The translations under genes were made by a program, and so were the position numbers. From NCBI RefSeq assembly GCF_000699445.3, contig NC_067196.1, forward strand, positions 71,679,864 through 71,743,863: a stretch of 64,000 bases of DNA, read 5' to 3'. This document shows, one piece after another, positions 1 through 13,476 of this stretch (position 1 is the stretch's first letter; each line of letters opens with the position of its first letter). This DNA comes from Schistosoma haematobium (Eukaryota > Platyhelminthes > Trematoda > Strigeidida > Schistosomatidae). The notes under the pieces are model-generated. The model worked only from the letters and a program-made list of their open reading frames with translations, ran no database searches and had not been told where the DNA came from.

Positions 1-319
1 GAGTCGCGGATGACTGATCACCACTACAGGAAGACTGTGTGGCAGTTAACCGATAAGATCCCCTGTATGTTAAATATCAGAAGGCAGTTGATGGCTGTAG
101 TTGAAATGTATTTGTTGGCGATCTCGTGGTATCTAAAGAATATCGAGATCGTGACAGGTTACAAGTGTGGTTACTGAGTGTAACCGAATTCGTGCAAGAT
201 CACAATCAACGGAAGAATATATGTGTTTTGGTACAGTTAAACAAGCAAGTACGGTAAAACAACCCCTGGTACTATTGGTTATAATAATAATTGTTTCCAT
301 AACACCAATCGCGCTTTCT

Positions 320-520
320 TGATAAAAGTAGGTCACTACAGGAACCCCACGCTAGAAAGGATTTACACTTTTGATACGTAGCTACAAGATAATGAGTCCA
401 TTGAAGCTAGACCACCATGGAAAAGCTGGAAGCACTGGACGGCCGTTTCGTCCCACTGTGGGACTGCTCAGCAGTGCGCATCCACGATCCTGCCTCGCAA
501 GATAATAAAATGTACATGAA
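320..520 (-). repeat. Dispersed tRNA-like/SINE-like repeat copy
   Basis: Shares the blocks gctggaagcactgga, actgctcagcagtgcgcatc and catccacgatcc with a copy in the arms at 39690-39850 (and its mirror at 14680-14850). In those copies the same repeat includes a Pol III B-box-like GGTTCGAATCCC on the opposite strand. This copy lacks the B-box part. Family identity is inferred from the shared blocks only. Confidence 0.5.
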
Positions 521-559
521 GTGCATTCTACATGATTATTTAATGGATGCATTTTTTTT

Positions 560-1960
560 CCTAGAATGATCAACATAATTCATTTGTACGGTGATAGAAA
601 CATATATCATTCATTATTCCAATATATCGATTACTGTAGATTTATGGGTGGATGTGTGAGATAAAGTAAATTACACAAATCTCAAATTCATTAAATTTAG
701 GTCATGTCAAAATGGTAATAATAAATGCATGCATATTATTTTGAAAAATTAACACAAAGAATAATTGTGTAAATGTAATTTCAGTCATTGTTTTTAGTAA
801 ACGTATTCATTGTAAAACGCTTCTCAGTCAATGTGTACACATTTTCATTAATCATATACACAGTATTCATTGCATAATACAAATGATATTGCATCAACAT
901 GTGACTGCATTAATTTGATAATGTAAATATCATCAATTAGACATTTAAGCATATCATTTGCTGAAAAACATTGATGTCAACAAACAGCATTATTAAAATT
1001 AACAATAAATATTGAAGTTATAAGCCTTTGAATAAACGATAAGCAATTTTTTCAGGTAAATATGTAACAACTCTACCTTAGTTATGCATAATCGTACTGG
1101 ACTATTGTTTAAATATAAGGCGCTAAAATGAGCTAGGTTTATTGTTGTAATTTTGTAAGTGGATTTATTAAGTGAACAAGGTTTGTAATTGTTAAACGGT
1201 GGACAGAGGAAATGAAATCATATGATGTGTCCAGGTAATGACTGCACTTATGAGACCAGACCACTGACACACACCCTCCTACATCACTAATGAACTGATA
1301 TCAAATACAGGACCACTATTCAGAAGGATAGGTTTTTTTAATCTAATAAAATAACATACCTGTGTTCAAGTTGTTAACAGAAAAATAAACATAAACAGAT
1401 GTTACAGGCAATAAAACAGCATCAATCTTGTCGGTTGTTCACTCCAATACATAAGGACGTAACTGTTAATTATAAATTTTTCTCATTAAAATAGAAATTG
1501 CTTCAATGAAGCAAAGTTCAAACTAGTACTGACACTATTAAGTAATCAATTTAAAACACAGACTAAATTAACCACAATAGGTGTAATAAAAGTGTGGATT
1601 GTGTGCATATTTGTGTAAGTAGTTCAAATATAGAGCTCGGAAAACTGGTTGACTAATGCTTATTTGATACATCGATTAAGTAAAAGAGTATTCCAGAAAT
1701 CATACTTACAAACAAATAAACTATATGCACTTAAACTTTAGGAAATTTAAATGAAACGTTAGGATTCGAAAAAAATACAGTCTCATTTAAGAATTTGGTT
1801 TAATACACTACATTTTTGTAAACAAAAAACCATATTTTTTTGTGAAACATGATTACAAAAAATCATTGTGATAAACCAAATAATCCGAAGAAAGGCTATT
1901 TGGTAGTTGGAATAAATGCATCACGTTAAAATTAAACACTTGTTATCATAAATAATAGCT
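560..1960. other. AT-rich non-coding stretch
   Basis: No open frame, RNA gene or recognisable transposon part is seen. It is composed of short A/T-rich runs. Confidence 0.6.
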
Positions 1961-2075
1961 AGAAAGAAGTAACTCAAGGAGTTGCGCTAATGCTGTCCAA
2001 AGTAGCATGTAGGATTGGGAACCCCATGGATCCAGAATCATCAAATCATCATTTAAAACAAAGGAGGGAATTACG

Positions 2076-2948
2076 GTGAATGTTATCAAGTGTTATTCAC
2101 TCACCAATGATAGCATTGACGACGATAAACATCAGTTCTATGATAGGCTGCAATCAATTATAGAGAAATGCCCAAGAAAGAACCTCACCATTCTGATGGG
2201 AGATCTAAATGCCAAAGTCGGAATAGACAACACCGGATATGGAGATATCATGGGACGACATGGACTGGGAGAAAGAAACGAAAATGAGGAAAGATTTGCG
2301 AATCTGTGTGTATTCAACAAATTGGTCATAGGGGGAACAATATTCCCACACAAACGTATACACAAAGCTACGTGGGTCTCACCGGATCACAATACAGAGA
2401 ACCAGATAGATCATATTTGCATCAACAAAAAATTCCGAAGGACAATTGAAGATGTGAGAACCAGAAGAGGAGCTGACGTAGCTTCAGATCACCACCTAGT
2501 TGCGACCAATTTAAAACTGAAGCTAAAGAAGAACTGGACAACTGGACAAACAGCATTACAAAGGTTTAATACAGCCTTCCTTCGAGATACTAACAAAATC
2601 AACGAATTCAAGATAGCTCTCAACAACAGGTTCCAAGCACTACAGGATCTACTGAAGGAAGAAGAAACTACCATGGAGGACAACTGGAAAGGTATCAAAG
2701 AAGCATTAACTTCAACGTGTCAAGAGGTTCTGGGTCTAAAAAAGCACCATCATAAGGAATGGATCTCTATGGAAACACTGGACAAGATCAAAGAAAGGAA
2801 GAACAAGAAGACAGCAATTAACAACAGCCGAATACGAACAGAGAAAGTCCAAGCACAAGCTGAATACATAGAAGCAAACAAGAAAGTGAAGAAGAGCATT
2901 AGAGCCAACAAGAAGAAATACGTGGAAGAACTAGCAACGACGGAGTAA
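2076..2948 (+). pseudogene. RTE LINE endonuclease domain (C-terminal part) and linker
   Basis: A 290-codon open frame. Seen: LTILMGDLNAKVG (catalytic GDxN block of exonuclease/endonuclease/phosphatase-fold LINE endonucleases), NQIDHICI, and GADVASDHHLVA (the SDH catalytic motif near the domain end). A Lys-rich helical linker to the reverse transcriptase follows. The frame continues upstream without a stop to about 1990, so the ATG at 2076 is not the native start; the domain's first part is missing. It ends at an in-frame TAA (2946-2948), after which the same frame continues to be recognisable. Confidence 0.85.
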
Positions 2949-3128
2949 AAAGCTGCAACAGAAGGAAATATGAAACAGCCTTACAATACAACGAAGAAAC
3001 TAGCAGGGTTATATAGTAAACCAAAGAGACCGGTCAAGGACTAAGAAGGCAGGCCAATCACTGAAATTCAACAACAGCGGAACAGATGGGTAGAATACTT
3101 CGAGGAACTCCTGAATAGACCGGCTCCA

Positions 3129-4298
3129 ATGAATCCACCGGACATCGAAGCAGCACATACAGGTCTTCCTATAGATGTCAATCCACCAACGACGGAAGAA
3201 ATCAGAATGGCCATCAGACAAATCAAGAGCGAGAAAGCAGCAGGACCCGACAATATACCAGCTAAAGCACTGAAGTCAGACATTAAAGTAACTACAAACA
3301 TGCTTCACCTTCTATTCAAAAAGATTTGGGAGGAGGGAAAAGTGCCGATGGACTGGAAAGAAGGACACCTCATCAAGATTCCAAAGAAAGGAGATCTGAG
3401 CAAATGTGAAAACTACAGAGGCACTACACTACTGTCAGTACCAGGGAAAGTCTTCAACAGAGTGTTGTTGAACCGGATGAAAGACGAAGTAGACGCCCGA
3501 CTTCGTGACCAACAGGCAGGATTCCGTAAGGACCGGTCGTGCAGAGACCAAATCGCCACACTACGGATCGTCGTCGAACAATCAGTCGGATGAAACTCGT
3601 CATTATACATCAACTTCATTGATTATGAAAAAGCGTTTGACAGTGTAGATAGGAGAACGTTATGGAAACTTCGACACTACGGAGTTCCTGAGAAGATTGT
3701 CAATATTATCCGGAGCTCATACGACGGACTACAGTGCAAGGTCGTGCATGGAGGACAGATGCCAGATGCATTCCAAGTAAGGACCGGAGTCAGACAAGGC
3801 TGTTTACTCTCTCCCTTCCTTTTTCTCCTGGTGGTCGACTGGATTATGAGGACCTCGACATCTGAAGGAAAACACGGAATACAATGGACAGCTCAGAATC
3901 AATTAGACGATTTGGACTTCGCAGATGACCTAGCCCTCCTATCGCATACACACGAACTGATGCAGATAAAGACAACCAGTGTAGCAGCAGTCTCTGCATC
4001 AATAGGCCTCAGCATACACAAAGGGAAAACCAAGGTCCTCAAATTTAAAACGGAGAACAGCAATCCAATCACTCTTGATGGCGAAACTCCGAAAGATGTA
4101 GAATCCTTCACATACCTGGGAAGCATCAACGATGAACAAGGAGGCTCAGATGCAGACATAAAGGCAAGGATTAGCAAAGCAACAGCCGCATTCCTACGAT
4201 TGAAGAACATATGGAACTCAAAACAACTTTCAACCAATATCAAAGTCACAATCTTCAATACGAACGTCAAGACAGTCAGTCTTACTGTACGGAGCTGA
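3129..4298 (+). pseudogene. RTE LINE reverse transcriptase, broken by in-frame stops and a frameshift
   Basis: It stays in one frame with the endonuclease part. Motifs in order: AAGPDNIPA; NYRGTTLLSVPGKVFNRVLL; QQAGFRKDRSC; INFIDYEKAFDSVDRR (RT block A); TGVRQGCLLSPFLFLLVVD (block B); LDFADDLALLSH, a FADD form of the catalytic YxDD box; and a FTYLGS block. In-frame stops occur before this segment (about 3042) and at 3591-3593, where the usual Trp codon has become TGA. A frameshift near 4275 moves the downstream LYGAETW motif to another frame, and the tail runs to about 4680. This copy cannot make an intact polymerase. Confidence 0.88.
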
Positions 4299-4724
4299 AA
4301 CTTGGAGAACTACAACAACCATCATCTAGAAGGTACAAGTATTTATAAATAGCTGTCTACGCAAGATACTCAACATCCATTGGCCGGATACCATCAGCAA
4401 CAGATTTTTGTGGGAGAGAACAAACTAGCTTCCAAATGAAGAGGAAATTAGGAAAAGACGTCGGGAATGGATAGGACATACATTACGCAAATCACTTAAC
4501 TGAACCACGAGGCAAGCCCTAACTTGGACTCCTGAAGGGAAACGGAAAAGAGGAAGGCCAAAAAACACATTACGACAGGAAACAGAATCAGATATGGAAA
4601 GGATGAATAACAACTAGAAAGAGCTGGAAAGGATTGCTTTGGACAGGGTTGGATGAAGAATGCTGGTAAGAGGCTTATTCTTCTTCACGAGGAGTAACAG
4701 GCGTAAGTAAGTAAGAAAGAAGTA

Positions 4725-6797
4725 CACAATAATCGAGAAATTTTTTTTAAAAATTATACCCAATGATTTGAAAAACTTGAGAATATAAACCTCAAAAGAA
4801 GCATGCATTAATCTGAATACGGTTCAAGGGTGACGAAATTATGAGCATGTAATGTACTAGCGATAACTAGGGGATTCGGAACTTTTGGAACTACTATGTA
4901 GCGAATTATCTTTATCTTTATTATGTCACTTAAATAATTGGTTTATAGTATTTTAATTTTGTTCTATTTTTAAGGTTTCGTTTAATGCATTAGCAGTCGG
5001 TATACGTTTTACCATTCCTAAATCACTGTTAATTAATTACGTACCTATTACCCAGTTTTGCATCACTTCTGGCTTCGTTATTTACCAACCATGACTTTAT
5101 CTGTGGCATGTGGTCGTCCGTTAACTAATGTATGTAATTCTATTAGTGTTTGAGTTATAGAAGCAGAAGGTTACTCGACCTGCTTTGTTCGACTTTTGAA
5201 CGGCTATTAGAATAGAGGTAAATTGTATCTTTGATCAATAAGAATAACGATTTTCACTGTTATTGTGTACGGACATTTGTTATTCGTCAAATTATGTTAT
5301 TGGTCAAGTGAAGATCAGCTGTCAGATAAGCATGAAGCTTACACGAAACTAGTGAACTATATCTCGTGATTCGATTGAGGACATGTAGAAGGATTGAGGA
5401 GACTAGAATTTTGTACCGAACAGCACTTCCCGACACTTAATAATCCTTTTTGAGCAAAAATATTCGATGAAACAATAGATCACTTTAATTATCTAGTTCA
5501 TTTTTATACTAAAATCTGTTCAGTAACACAGATACCCATGACATATTATGTCGAATATCATTTATCCGTTTACATGTATGTTCTAAAGCTATTACGTCGA
5601 GAAGTCAGATATACAACTACTCACAAACCTTAATGAACACTTTCCAAAGAAACTTTATCGGGATAGCCAGACATCACTTGAGCGTTATGTGCCTCAAATG
5701 GGATATGAGGAAGATATCAAAAGTATTTCTATTTTAATCAATAAACAGTAAAAGTGTGATTTACTCGTATTTACAGAGATCATAGTGACTAAAGTTAAAA
5801 TCTAACTTTTATATTCTGGAAAATTCAAAGATTTCGAACTATCAGTCATAAGTAGAGACGTAAACAACGTGATTTAATCCCTTCCTTTTCAAACTATAGT
5901 GACAATTAATACTGTTAAAATAATGTACTACCGTTAATATTGAAAATTTGTCATTGTAGTTACTTGATAAGAATTTCTTCTAAAGCACTTTTCACTCCAT
6001 TCTCAATAATCAGATGCTCAGTAATGAATAATAGCATTTCTCAATGTGAAGACATGTCTTCAATATCCTAGAATTGTGTAGCTCAATTAACAGCTTATAT
6101 CAACATTTCAGACGATTGGTTTTATCCATCCGTCAGTTGATAAATCACCTAAACGAGACACTGATCATATTAAAAGGCACAATAACTACTTCTAAATGAA
6201 ACAATTTATTTTGCAAAATATTACAAAAATTTGTTATTCAGAATTAAAGTGTGAAGAGTACTAGGGTAATAGAGAGAAATAAACTGGTTAGTATTCAAAA
6301 TTTCTACTTTTTCTTATCAATATCCTGTGATTTGGTTATGATCACTGCATATTTTCATGCTTACTTTAAAAGAAACTTAGAACTGAGTAATTAAAAAAGT
6401 TGAAATTAATAACACAACGATCAGCTCAAGTGCCAAATGTTGCATCAATAACGGTCTCTATCACCAACTAGCTTATGAAAGGAAGTGAAGTAAGTGAGTG
6501 CTTTAACTGTTTCTTTAGCCTAAACCTCTGCATGTGTTCAGAAATCTTGGTTGGATTTTTCAACTTGCGTCACTTGTGACGTAGATGAGATGCAAATCTA
6601 ACGACCAGAGAGAAAGTATATCGAGAAGCGGCCGCTCTGTATTAATTTAAGACTGCAAAACAGACTTAAAGATAGCAGACACATATAAGCTGGACAATTT
6701 TAATGATTCGTGTTTTCAAAGCATTGTTCGAAAACCATAGAATGACCGAGTTAGCGATGTTGAGGTTAAGCGTAGAGTAAATTGATATTCCAATATC
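4725..6797. other. AT-rich non-coding stretch
   Basis: I see no gene, no motif-bearing frame and no match to other repeats in this window. Confidence 0.55.
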
Positions 6798-7253
6798 TGA
6801 CTCCAGTTAGACCGGATGAATGGTTGTTATAGAAATTTACATGTCGCCAATTCTCGTATATAATCATCAACTTGCATCGCGTTGGTGAATAACGTAATTA
6901 AAAAAAAGTCGAATACAAGAATGGATATCTGAAATATGCATATTTCGTACTGTCTTCAGTCTGAACAGATGATCAAAGAAATGAAGCGAAACGAAATAAT
7001 ACGTGGTGGATAAGGCGTCTGAGCCAAATCCATTTAGCTAAGCGTGAATAGAAATTTATAGTCAGACAAAAATATGTTACAGACATGTAGTGAGTAAGAT
7101 AGCAAATGCACACACATACGCTTACATAAAAACAATCAAGGTTGATAAGAGAATAATCGACAAGGTCAAAATGTGACTCAAGAAGAATAAATAGATTGGC
7201 TTGTCTGGAATCTAGAATAAGCCATTTGGACTTGAATAGCAACCGACACTACA
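6798..7253 (-). mobile_element. Solo-LTR-like dispersed element, copy 1
   Basis: A 456-bp block that aligns over its length to 17166-17626 and, inverted, to about 36894-37354. Read on the minus strand it begins tgtagtgtcgg and ends ggagtca. It carries a TATAAAT box in its first half (complement at 7053-7059), as an LTR promoter would. I saw no clear target-site duplication or internal retroelement coding sequence, so an alternative is a non-autonomous DNA transposon. Confidence 0.45.
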
Positions 7254-7329
7254 AGTAATAAGAGAAGCTGACAAGTCGGTTGAAGAGGTTATGAATATTA
7301 ATCAACCAAGGTGGTTAGTGTATTTATTA

Positions 7330-7940
7330 CGTATGCCTAAACACTGTTTATTTTGACACGCCATACTTCCTGGTGTAAGGGTGAGTTGGAATAAAGCTGG
7401 GGTAACCAAAACATGACATGGAATCAGTTTCTGTAGTCATAGAGTATTTTTCTAAACCTTGCTAGAAGAAGCAGACTATTTGGTTGGGATTCGTATTATA
7501 ATAACAAGCAATCGCTGAAGACTGAGTGAAGTATCAGAATCGGTCAAAATTGCGTAGATACATGTGCTGTATATAATCCTCTAGATTTTGAGCTCTGGAA
7601 TTCATTTACACAAAGCTTTACATCCTGTTCTTTTTTTAACCATATTCTTCATGCCATGACATGGCTCAGAATCGATCACTATGGTGTAGGTGTATAAACT
7701 CGCTGCCTTCCCTTAAGCTAAGAGATTAAAATTGCTTCATAACTTTCTTTATACGTACGAAATCTTTCTTCCTGTACCATATCCTTATATGCAATCTTTC
7801 TTTTATGTATTACCACCATTGTCTTAATTACTCCTATGAATCCGGTGTTCATCCTGCTGTGCTAATGCGGTATGGCAACTTGGACCGATGTATATATGTG
7901 CCTGATTCTACGTTGTAGCTGACTGACTAACTTTATGTCT
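7330..7940 (+). mobile_element. Decayed RTE (SR2-like) LINE 3' end
   Basis: Diverged copy of the 3' end of the element at 46240-47955. Recognisable blocks are cgtatgcctaaacactg (the RMPN region), ggaataaagctggggtaaccaaaacatgacatgg, atgccatgacatggctcagaatcg, and the terminal gcggtatggcaacttggacc...ctacgttgtagctgactgact tail. No reading frame survives. Confidence 0.65.
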
Positions 7941-9451
7941 AATCTCTCTCATTATAGTGACAACGACATCATTTCGACTTATTTACTACTCATTGTGTTA
8001 ATTTAATCTCATCGTGTTAATGTGGTATGACATTTAGGTCAACATAAATCACCGTTTTTTTTTATCTCAAAGCACACATCACTCATTTAAAACATTGTTT
8101 TCAATTACGTTAAAATGAAACATCGATGAATTTGGTTTTTACATGATAAAGACTTTCAAACCTAGTTAATTCACATAAATTGTTATTACAAATAACTCTC
8201 TGATCAACTGAGAAATATATAAACGCGAAAATCGAAAATGATGGTAGAATGAGAATGTATGTATTCTGTAGTTCTGTACGTACACCTGGTAAAAACATGC
8301 ACTGAAAATAAAATTCAGATATGACAGATTCGCATACATTTTTCTTAAAAAATATCATTCTTAGATTTACGTCTAAATAGAGTAAGTCAATTGGTAGAAA
8401 ACTGTCACGTCTTTTATCAGTTTCAAAAGTTTAAGTGTCTAGAAAGTCATTGGTTGAACATGATTTTATTCATAATAAAAAGAAGTTAACATTCAAATGT
8501 TCTTACTCACACTAAAAATAAAAGCCAAGTATTTTATCATGTGTATAAAATTGTGTCAAGGACAATTGTTAAATCGTTTGATTGTAATAACCCCAAAAGT
8601 ATTTTAGATATCTGGTATGATTTAAATGTAAACTCTCTTATTAACCTTCACAGTAACACGGAAATATTGAGTTGATAACAGAGTATAATGTATAGGACAA
8701 AATATGGTAGACCACCTTTTTATGCACATTTGAAAAATGCTTGTTAAACAGGAATAATACAACACGAATACAAGTGTGGATTCTTTAATACCTTCGAAGC
8801 ATTAATTAATTTAGCTGAGACAACCCATTAAACCATGTTCATGTTTGCTGGGGATAGAAATCCGCAGACATTGAGTAACTTATCATAACTCATTACTTAG
8901 AAAACGTACGTGAGTAGAGCATCTTGATCAAGACAGTCATATTATTAGTACGTATGAAGGATTCATAAAGTAGTCAGCAAACCAAGACAAATACATTAGT
9001 TTGTGAACTCAGTGGTTTTAAAGTGTAGCCGTAATAACTAAGTGACAACGAGATGATAAGGATAAGTTGGTAGAGGTTACATTTGGCACAAACAAAAGTC
9101 AATCGCAGTTACACAGATTTGTTAATTCTTTAATTTTATCAAAATGTGAAAAAATAATAACGTTTGTGTAATAAGCAATAACAAGCAAACATTTATCACC
9201 ATCAATAACAAAACTAGTTTCAATCTTCTGAAAACATACTCGTAAGTAAACATTGTAAGGGATTCAAATTCGAAAATTTGATTTAAAAGTCTAGTACTAA
9301 CCCAATTTCTTATGATAAGAGAGCATGAGATCAAGTATGATGCATTAAAATAGTCGAAAACTTACTTTTCTCAGCACCATAAAACGCATCAGGAAAAATA
9401 CTCCGATAGATGCCAAACCGCTTAGAAGAGGTGAGAGAAACCATGATCCAA

Positions 9452-12400
9452 CTAAATTCAAATGGATAAAACAACGTGACAACAATCAAATCAACGTTAT
9501 CTATTTTAAGAAGTAATGATGCTTACAAGTCATGTTAGGTTGATGATAAACAAAATGTGATATAATCATTATCGAGTATACAATTCATGGGTGATAGTAG
9601 AAAGTCAACAATTAATTTCGTAGACTTAAGTTATTTGCTTATTATTAATATTGGTGTGTTATTTCATTTAGTCTATATTTTGAAACAAAATCTTGTATAA
9701 TATTATCTATGTTATAAGATGCTTTCATAAACGCTGTACGAAAGGTATAATTTCTATTTGTAAAAGTCTCAGAGATTAAAATTCAATAGTTATAACAATT
9801 CACCTAACAGCATGATCTGGTTTACTACAAGGAAATAATCAAAATTATCTAAAATAGAATAAGTTGAACGTTATTTTACACTAAATTGTTCAGTCACATT
9901 TACAGTATTAACATGAATCATCCAGTGAAAAAAATATATCAGAACAGCCGTATATGATGTTGAATATATTATGTGGACGTCATTCTTATAGAGTGGTTAT
10001 AAAAGGCATTATGCCATGGTCAGAATTACTTTCGACCTAATCTATCTTCGATAGTTTTGACTTTTTCCATGGAGAAGCTCAGATTGGACTGCCGAATCAA
10101 ATTCTGAATGCACTTCATTTGAATTTCTGAAATTTTTACAGATATAATTTATAACCAATTTCTTCCGCGACCAATTTTGTGAAAATACTCGCCCAAATCT
10201 CGGCGAGACTTCAATTAGAGTAATAAGCATGTAAAAATGACAGACGACATTGTAAACCCTTGGGTTAATGAAATGAATACTGGTCACGAATGCATATCTG
10301 GATGTTGACAACAACTGAACACTGATGACCAACTTTAACACAGACGGGCGGAATTAAGTCTACATGTTGAACAACTGAAAAGTTTGCAAAAACTTGACAA
10401 TTTCTAATTACAATTTATAAAGATACAGTCTTTAAATATTAATAAGAAATCTGGTAAAAGTATGGTGCGGGGACGAGCCACTCACAGTCAAGAGTGCAAA
10501 TTTTAGGCTTTTGTGTGAAATTCAAAGATTACGTATAATCAACAGTACAAATACTTTCGTATGTCTTTCAAAACGTTTAAAATGATTATAGATAATTATC
10601 TTTTGCAACTGTATAGTGAAAATGATATTACTAAACGCATCAAATGATCAATCCTTTTTCTGTAGATTATATATAACTGGCAAATCAACACTATCCCTAT
10701 AATCCTAACTCTAAACTTTTAATCCTGTAACAAACTTTAACCTGGTAACAGTACATTATATAGACGAACTAATCACATAGTGCCTTTTGTATTCTCGAGT
10801 GAAATTCATTCATCCATATGGCAACAGAGTATTCTTTCACTTCAGCTGACGCCATTTCGTGATGAAAACCCTAACTCTAACTTCGGACAATGTAGGGACT
10901 CCTAAGAATTTTTGGGGTCCTTTAAAGTATTCAAAAAGATGGATGGTCTATATTCATGAGGACGAGTTTATATGTAGTTGTTTCTTCGACTTACAAACAA
11001 AGTAACTTTCAAAAGACATTGATAGATTTATTTCATGAAATCTGTATACAATTCTTTTACATAACCTATCCATTTATAAAATCTACTTCCTGATCGTCTA
11101 GAAACTAGATGGAAATTCGTCGCAGTTGTCTTAAACTCATCCTTATACTGTACTGTTACCAGAAATACTAGCATTAATTCAAAGAAACGTTCACCATTTT
11201 CATAATTTACAATGGATATTACATTTTTATCCCCTTACTGCTCTAGAAAGCATTCATTTATGGTAATTGTTAAAAGTGTACATCAGAAAATTAAACGATT
11301 ATTAAAACAATGCAATTGTAAGTTGAACTTGCACAGAAATATGTTGTGGCTAAAAATAAAATCAAATGATAAAAGAAATTTCGTGATCAGTAAGTAGATC
11401 GGTTTAACATAAGATGGTTAATGTTAGCATCCAATAATTACATTTTGAGTGTGTCTACATTGGTTACTGTCAACATGAGAATATTTCAACTTTTCCTAGT
11501 CTACCAATAAGAATTCTTAAAATCGTTTGAAACTGACTAGTAAACATATTAGTTCGGACAAAATTTTATTGGACACAAAACTCAGTTAATATTTTCGATT
11601 CGAGATTTCCTTAAAAACAGATTTCCAGTAGTTCTTTTTAAGAGAATTAAGTTTACGTTCCTTATTATCAATAAATTATGGCTCGCTCCTTGTTCATCAC
11701 CAAACCGAATCATTTAAACACATGAATTAAAAATACCTTTGGTTTCAACAACAGTTAAGTATTGTAGTAATTTGTTATATTAGTTATACAATATAATAAA
11801 TAATTTGTCGATAAGAGAAATATTTGATTTTGATACTTAATAATCTTGTTGTCCAAGAAATATAGGTTAAAGAGCTTGACTAAGTGATTAAAGTTTGGTG
11901 AAAGCCTAACGTATATTAACTTATTGACTTGTTTATTCAAATAATCATATCTTGACAGGTTATATCACCGGAGTTTTAGTCACAGATAAGCCAAAAACTT
12001 AATTTCATGCAGTCAAACAGTTAACTGGAGAATGAAGGAAATTTCACAGCTTATGTAATAATTTGTTTCATTACACGCCTACGTGACTTATTCAAACATT
12101 TGCACAGAATTTATTCTAATCTTTCCAGTTATTCTATGACACATACATTTATTCTCGTTAATTAGTCCAGTGCAAGCTTGAGCACGTTTTGTACATCTGT
12201 GTATAATAGTACGTATATGCATATCCCATTCCTGTATTTCTTACATGATTTATAAAACCTGTCACCTTACTATTCTCTGAGTCGGTGTACTACCGAACTT
12301 CAGTGATTTGTACACTCTGTAGACCTTTTATTTGTTTGTCTGTCATTCGACATCAGCATGTTTGAAGTATACGTACAAGTCGTGCTTGACTTTTATTATC

Positions 12401-12693
12401 TAAGTTGTATCAACATGATTTTTCGACAGAATGTATACGAAGTAAGTAGGATATACATTTCATTAGTCTGAAAATATGTCTTCTGTCTAGTTCACTTATT
12501 TATGGAGAACAATTCATTCTGACCAGTCATATCAATTAACATAAGTCTATACAGCATGAATGTATCTAAAGTCAAGTGAGGAAACTGAACAAATTTATCC
12601 CACTTTAAAAAAGATAACTAGTCCTTTACAAGGTATCATTACCAAGGTTTGATTTGATAATTTCGAATGAATTGAGCATTGGGTAGATTGTTA
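9452..12693. other. Intron 3 equivalent of the inverted gene copy, mostly featureless
   Basis: AT-rich. The only structure I see is a small dispersed motif at about 10850-10890 (cgtgatgaaaaccctaactctaac) that recurs at 24070-24165, 30640-30715 and about 52160-52205. The mirrored right-arm stretch is 41834-45078. Confidence 0.5.
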
Positions 12694-12920
12694 TAAATAA
12701 ATAATATATTTGTAATATCCTAATGAGTAGAAAATTAGATTTTCTGACGTTTCGTGACTTAGTGTAAGTCACTTCTTCAGAGAATAAATAACCAAATTAA
12801 AATTAATCCAAGTTTAATTTGGTTATTTATTCTCTGAAGAAGTGACTTACACTAAGTCACGAAACGTCGGAAAATCTAATTCTCTACTCATTAGGATATT
12901 ACAAATATATTACTTATTTA
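12694..12920. repeat. Nested foldback palindrome (108-bp arms, 11-bp loop) in left arm
   Basis: 12694-12801 is the near-perfect reverse complement of 12813-12920 around the loop at 12802-12812. Arm pairs sum to 25614 throughout, so there are no indels; I noticed only a few mismatches. The arms include cctaatgagtagaaaattag and acgtttcgtgacttagtgta. The same structure occurs in the right arm. It is most likely a foldback/MITE-type DNA element; I see no flanking duplication that proves this. Confidence 0.85.
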
Positions 12921-13319
12921 CAGCCCTTTACAAGTTTTTAAAAAACTATTTTGGGAAAACTTAACTAAGCTCTGTATGAAAATATTTGATTTATAGTTTA
13001 TAAAAACGAATGAAAGGAATTACACAGAAAATAAGGTCCAAGTCACACGATTAAAGTCAATTCTATCCAATAACAACATTAGCTATCGTTACCATCCTAT
13101 AATATGGCCATGATAGCATTCCATATTTATGTACAAACAAATAAAATGAACAGTTCTACATGTACAGTTGCATAAAATATATGTAAAAACAGGATTATTA
13201 ACAGTCAAGTTATCAAATTATGTAGTATGAATATATTATACAAAAAGTTAATACTTATTCAATCCTTATAAGTATAAAGTGTCAATAAGTAGGACAGTAA
13301 ATTAATTATAATCATTATT

Positions 13320-13476
13320 GGAAGCAGACATCAAAAGGATGAATTGCAACTGAAAATAACTGCAAAGGATTGCTCATGACAGTGTTGGCTGCAGAATGCT
13401 GGTGGACGACCTATGCTCCTCCACGATGGGTAACAGGCATAAGCATGTAAATATTATTATTATTATTATTATTACT
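13320..13476 (+). mobile_element. Short RTE LINE 3' tail with (TTA)n, left arm
   Basis: About 110 bp matches the very end of the element at 1972-4713 (aaggattg...cagaatgctggt...cctc..cga..agtaacaggc), then a TTA microsatellite. In that element the corresponding frame ends with a short Trp/Arg-rich tail. This is an extreme 5' truncation. Mirrored at 41046-41207. Confidence 0.65.

Larger units (their letters stand above)
1961..4724 (+). mobile_element. 5'-truncated RTE-type non-LTR retrotransposon with target-site duplication
   Basis: The insertion is 1972-4713, flanked by the 11-bp direct repeat agaaagaagta at 1961-1971 and 4714-4724. This is the target-site duplication expected for LINE integration. 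It carries the C-terminal part of the apurinic-type endonuclease, the reverse transcriptase and a short zinc-knuckle-less tail, and ends in short TAAG-type repeats, as RTE elements do. Loss of the 5' end is typical of incomplete reverse transcription. Confidence 0.85.

Noticed and set aside
1..8301. Downstream exons of the inverted transporter copy
   Set aside because: Searched by eye for minus-strand equivalents of exons 5-9; none found in this flank.
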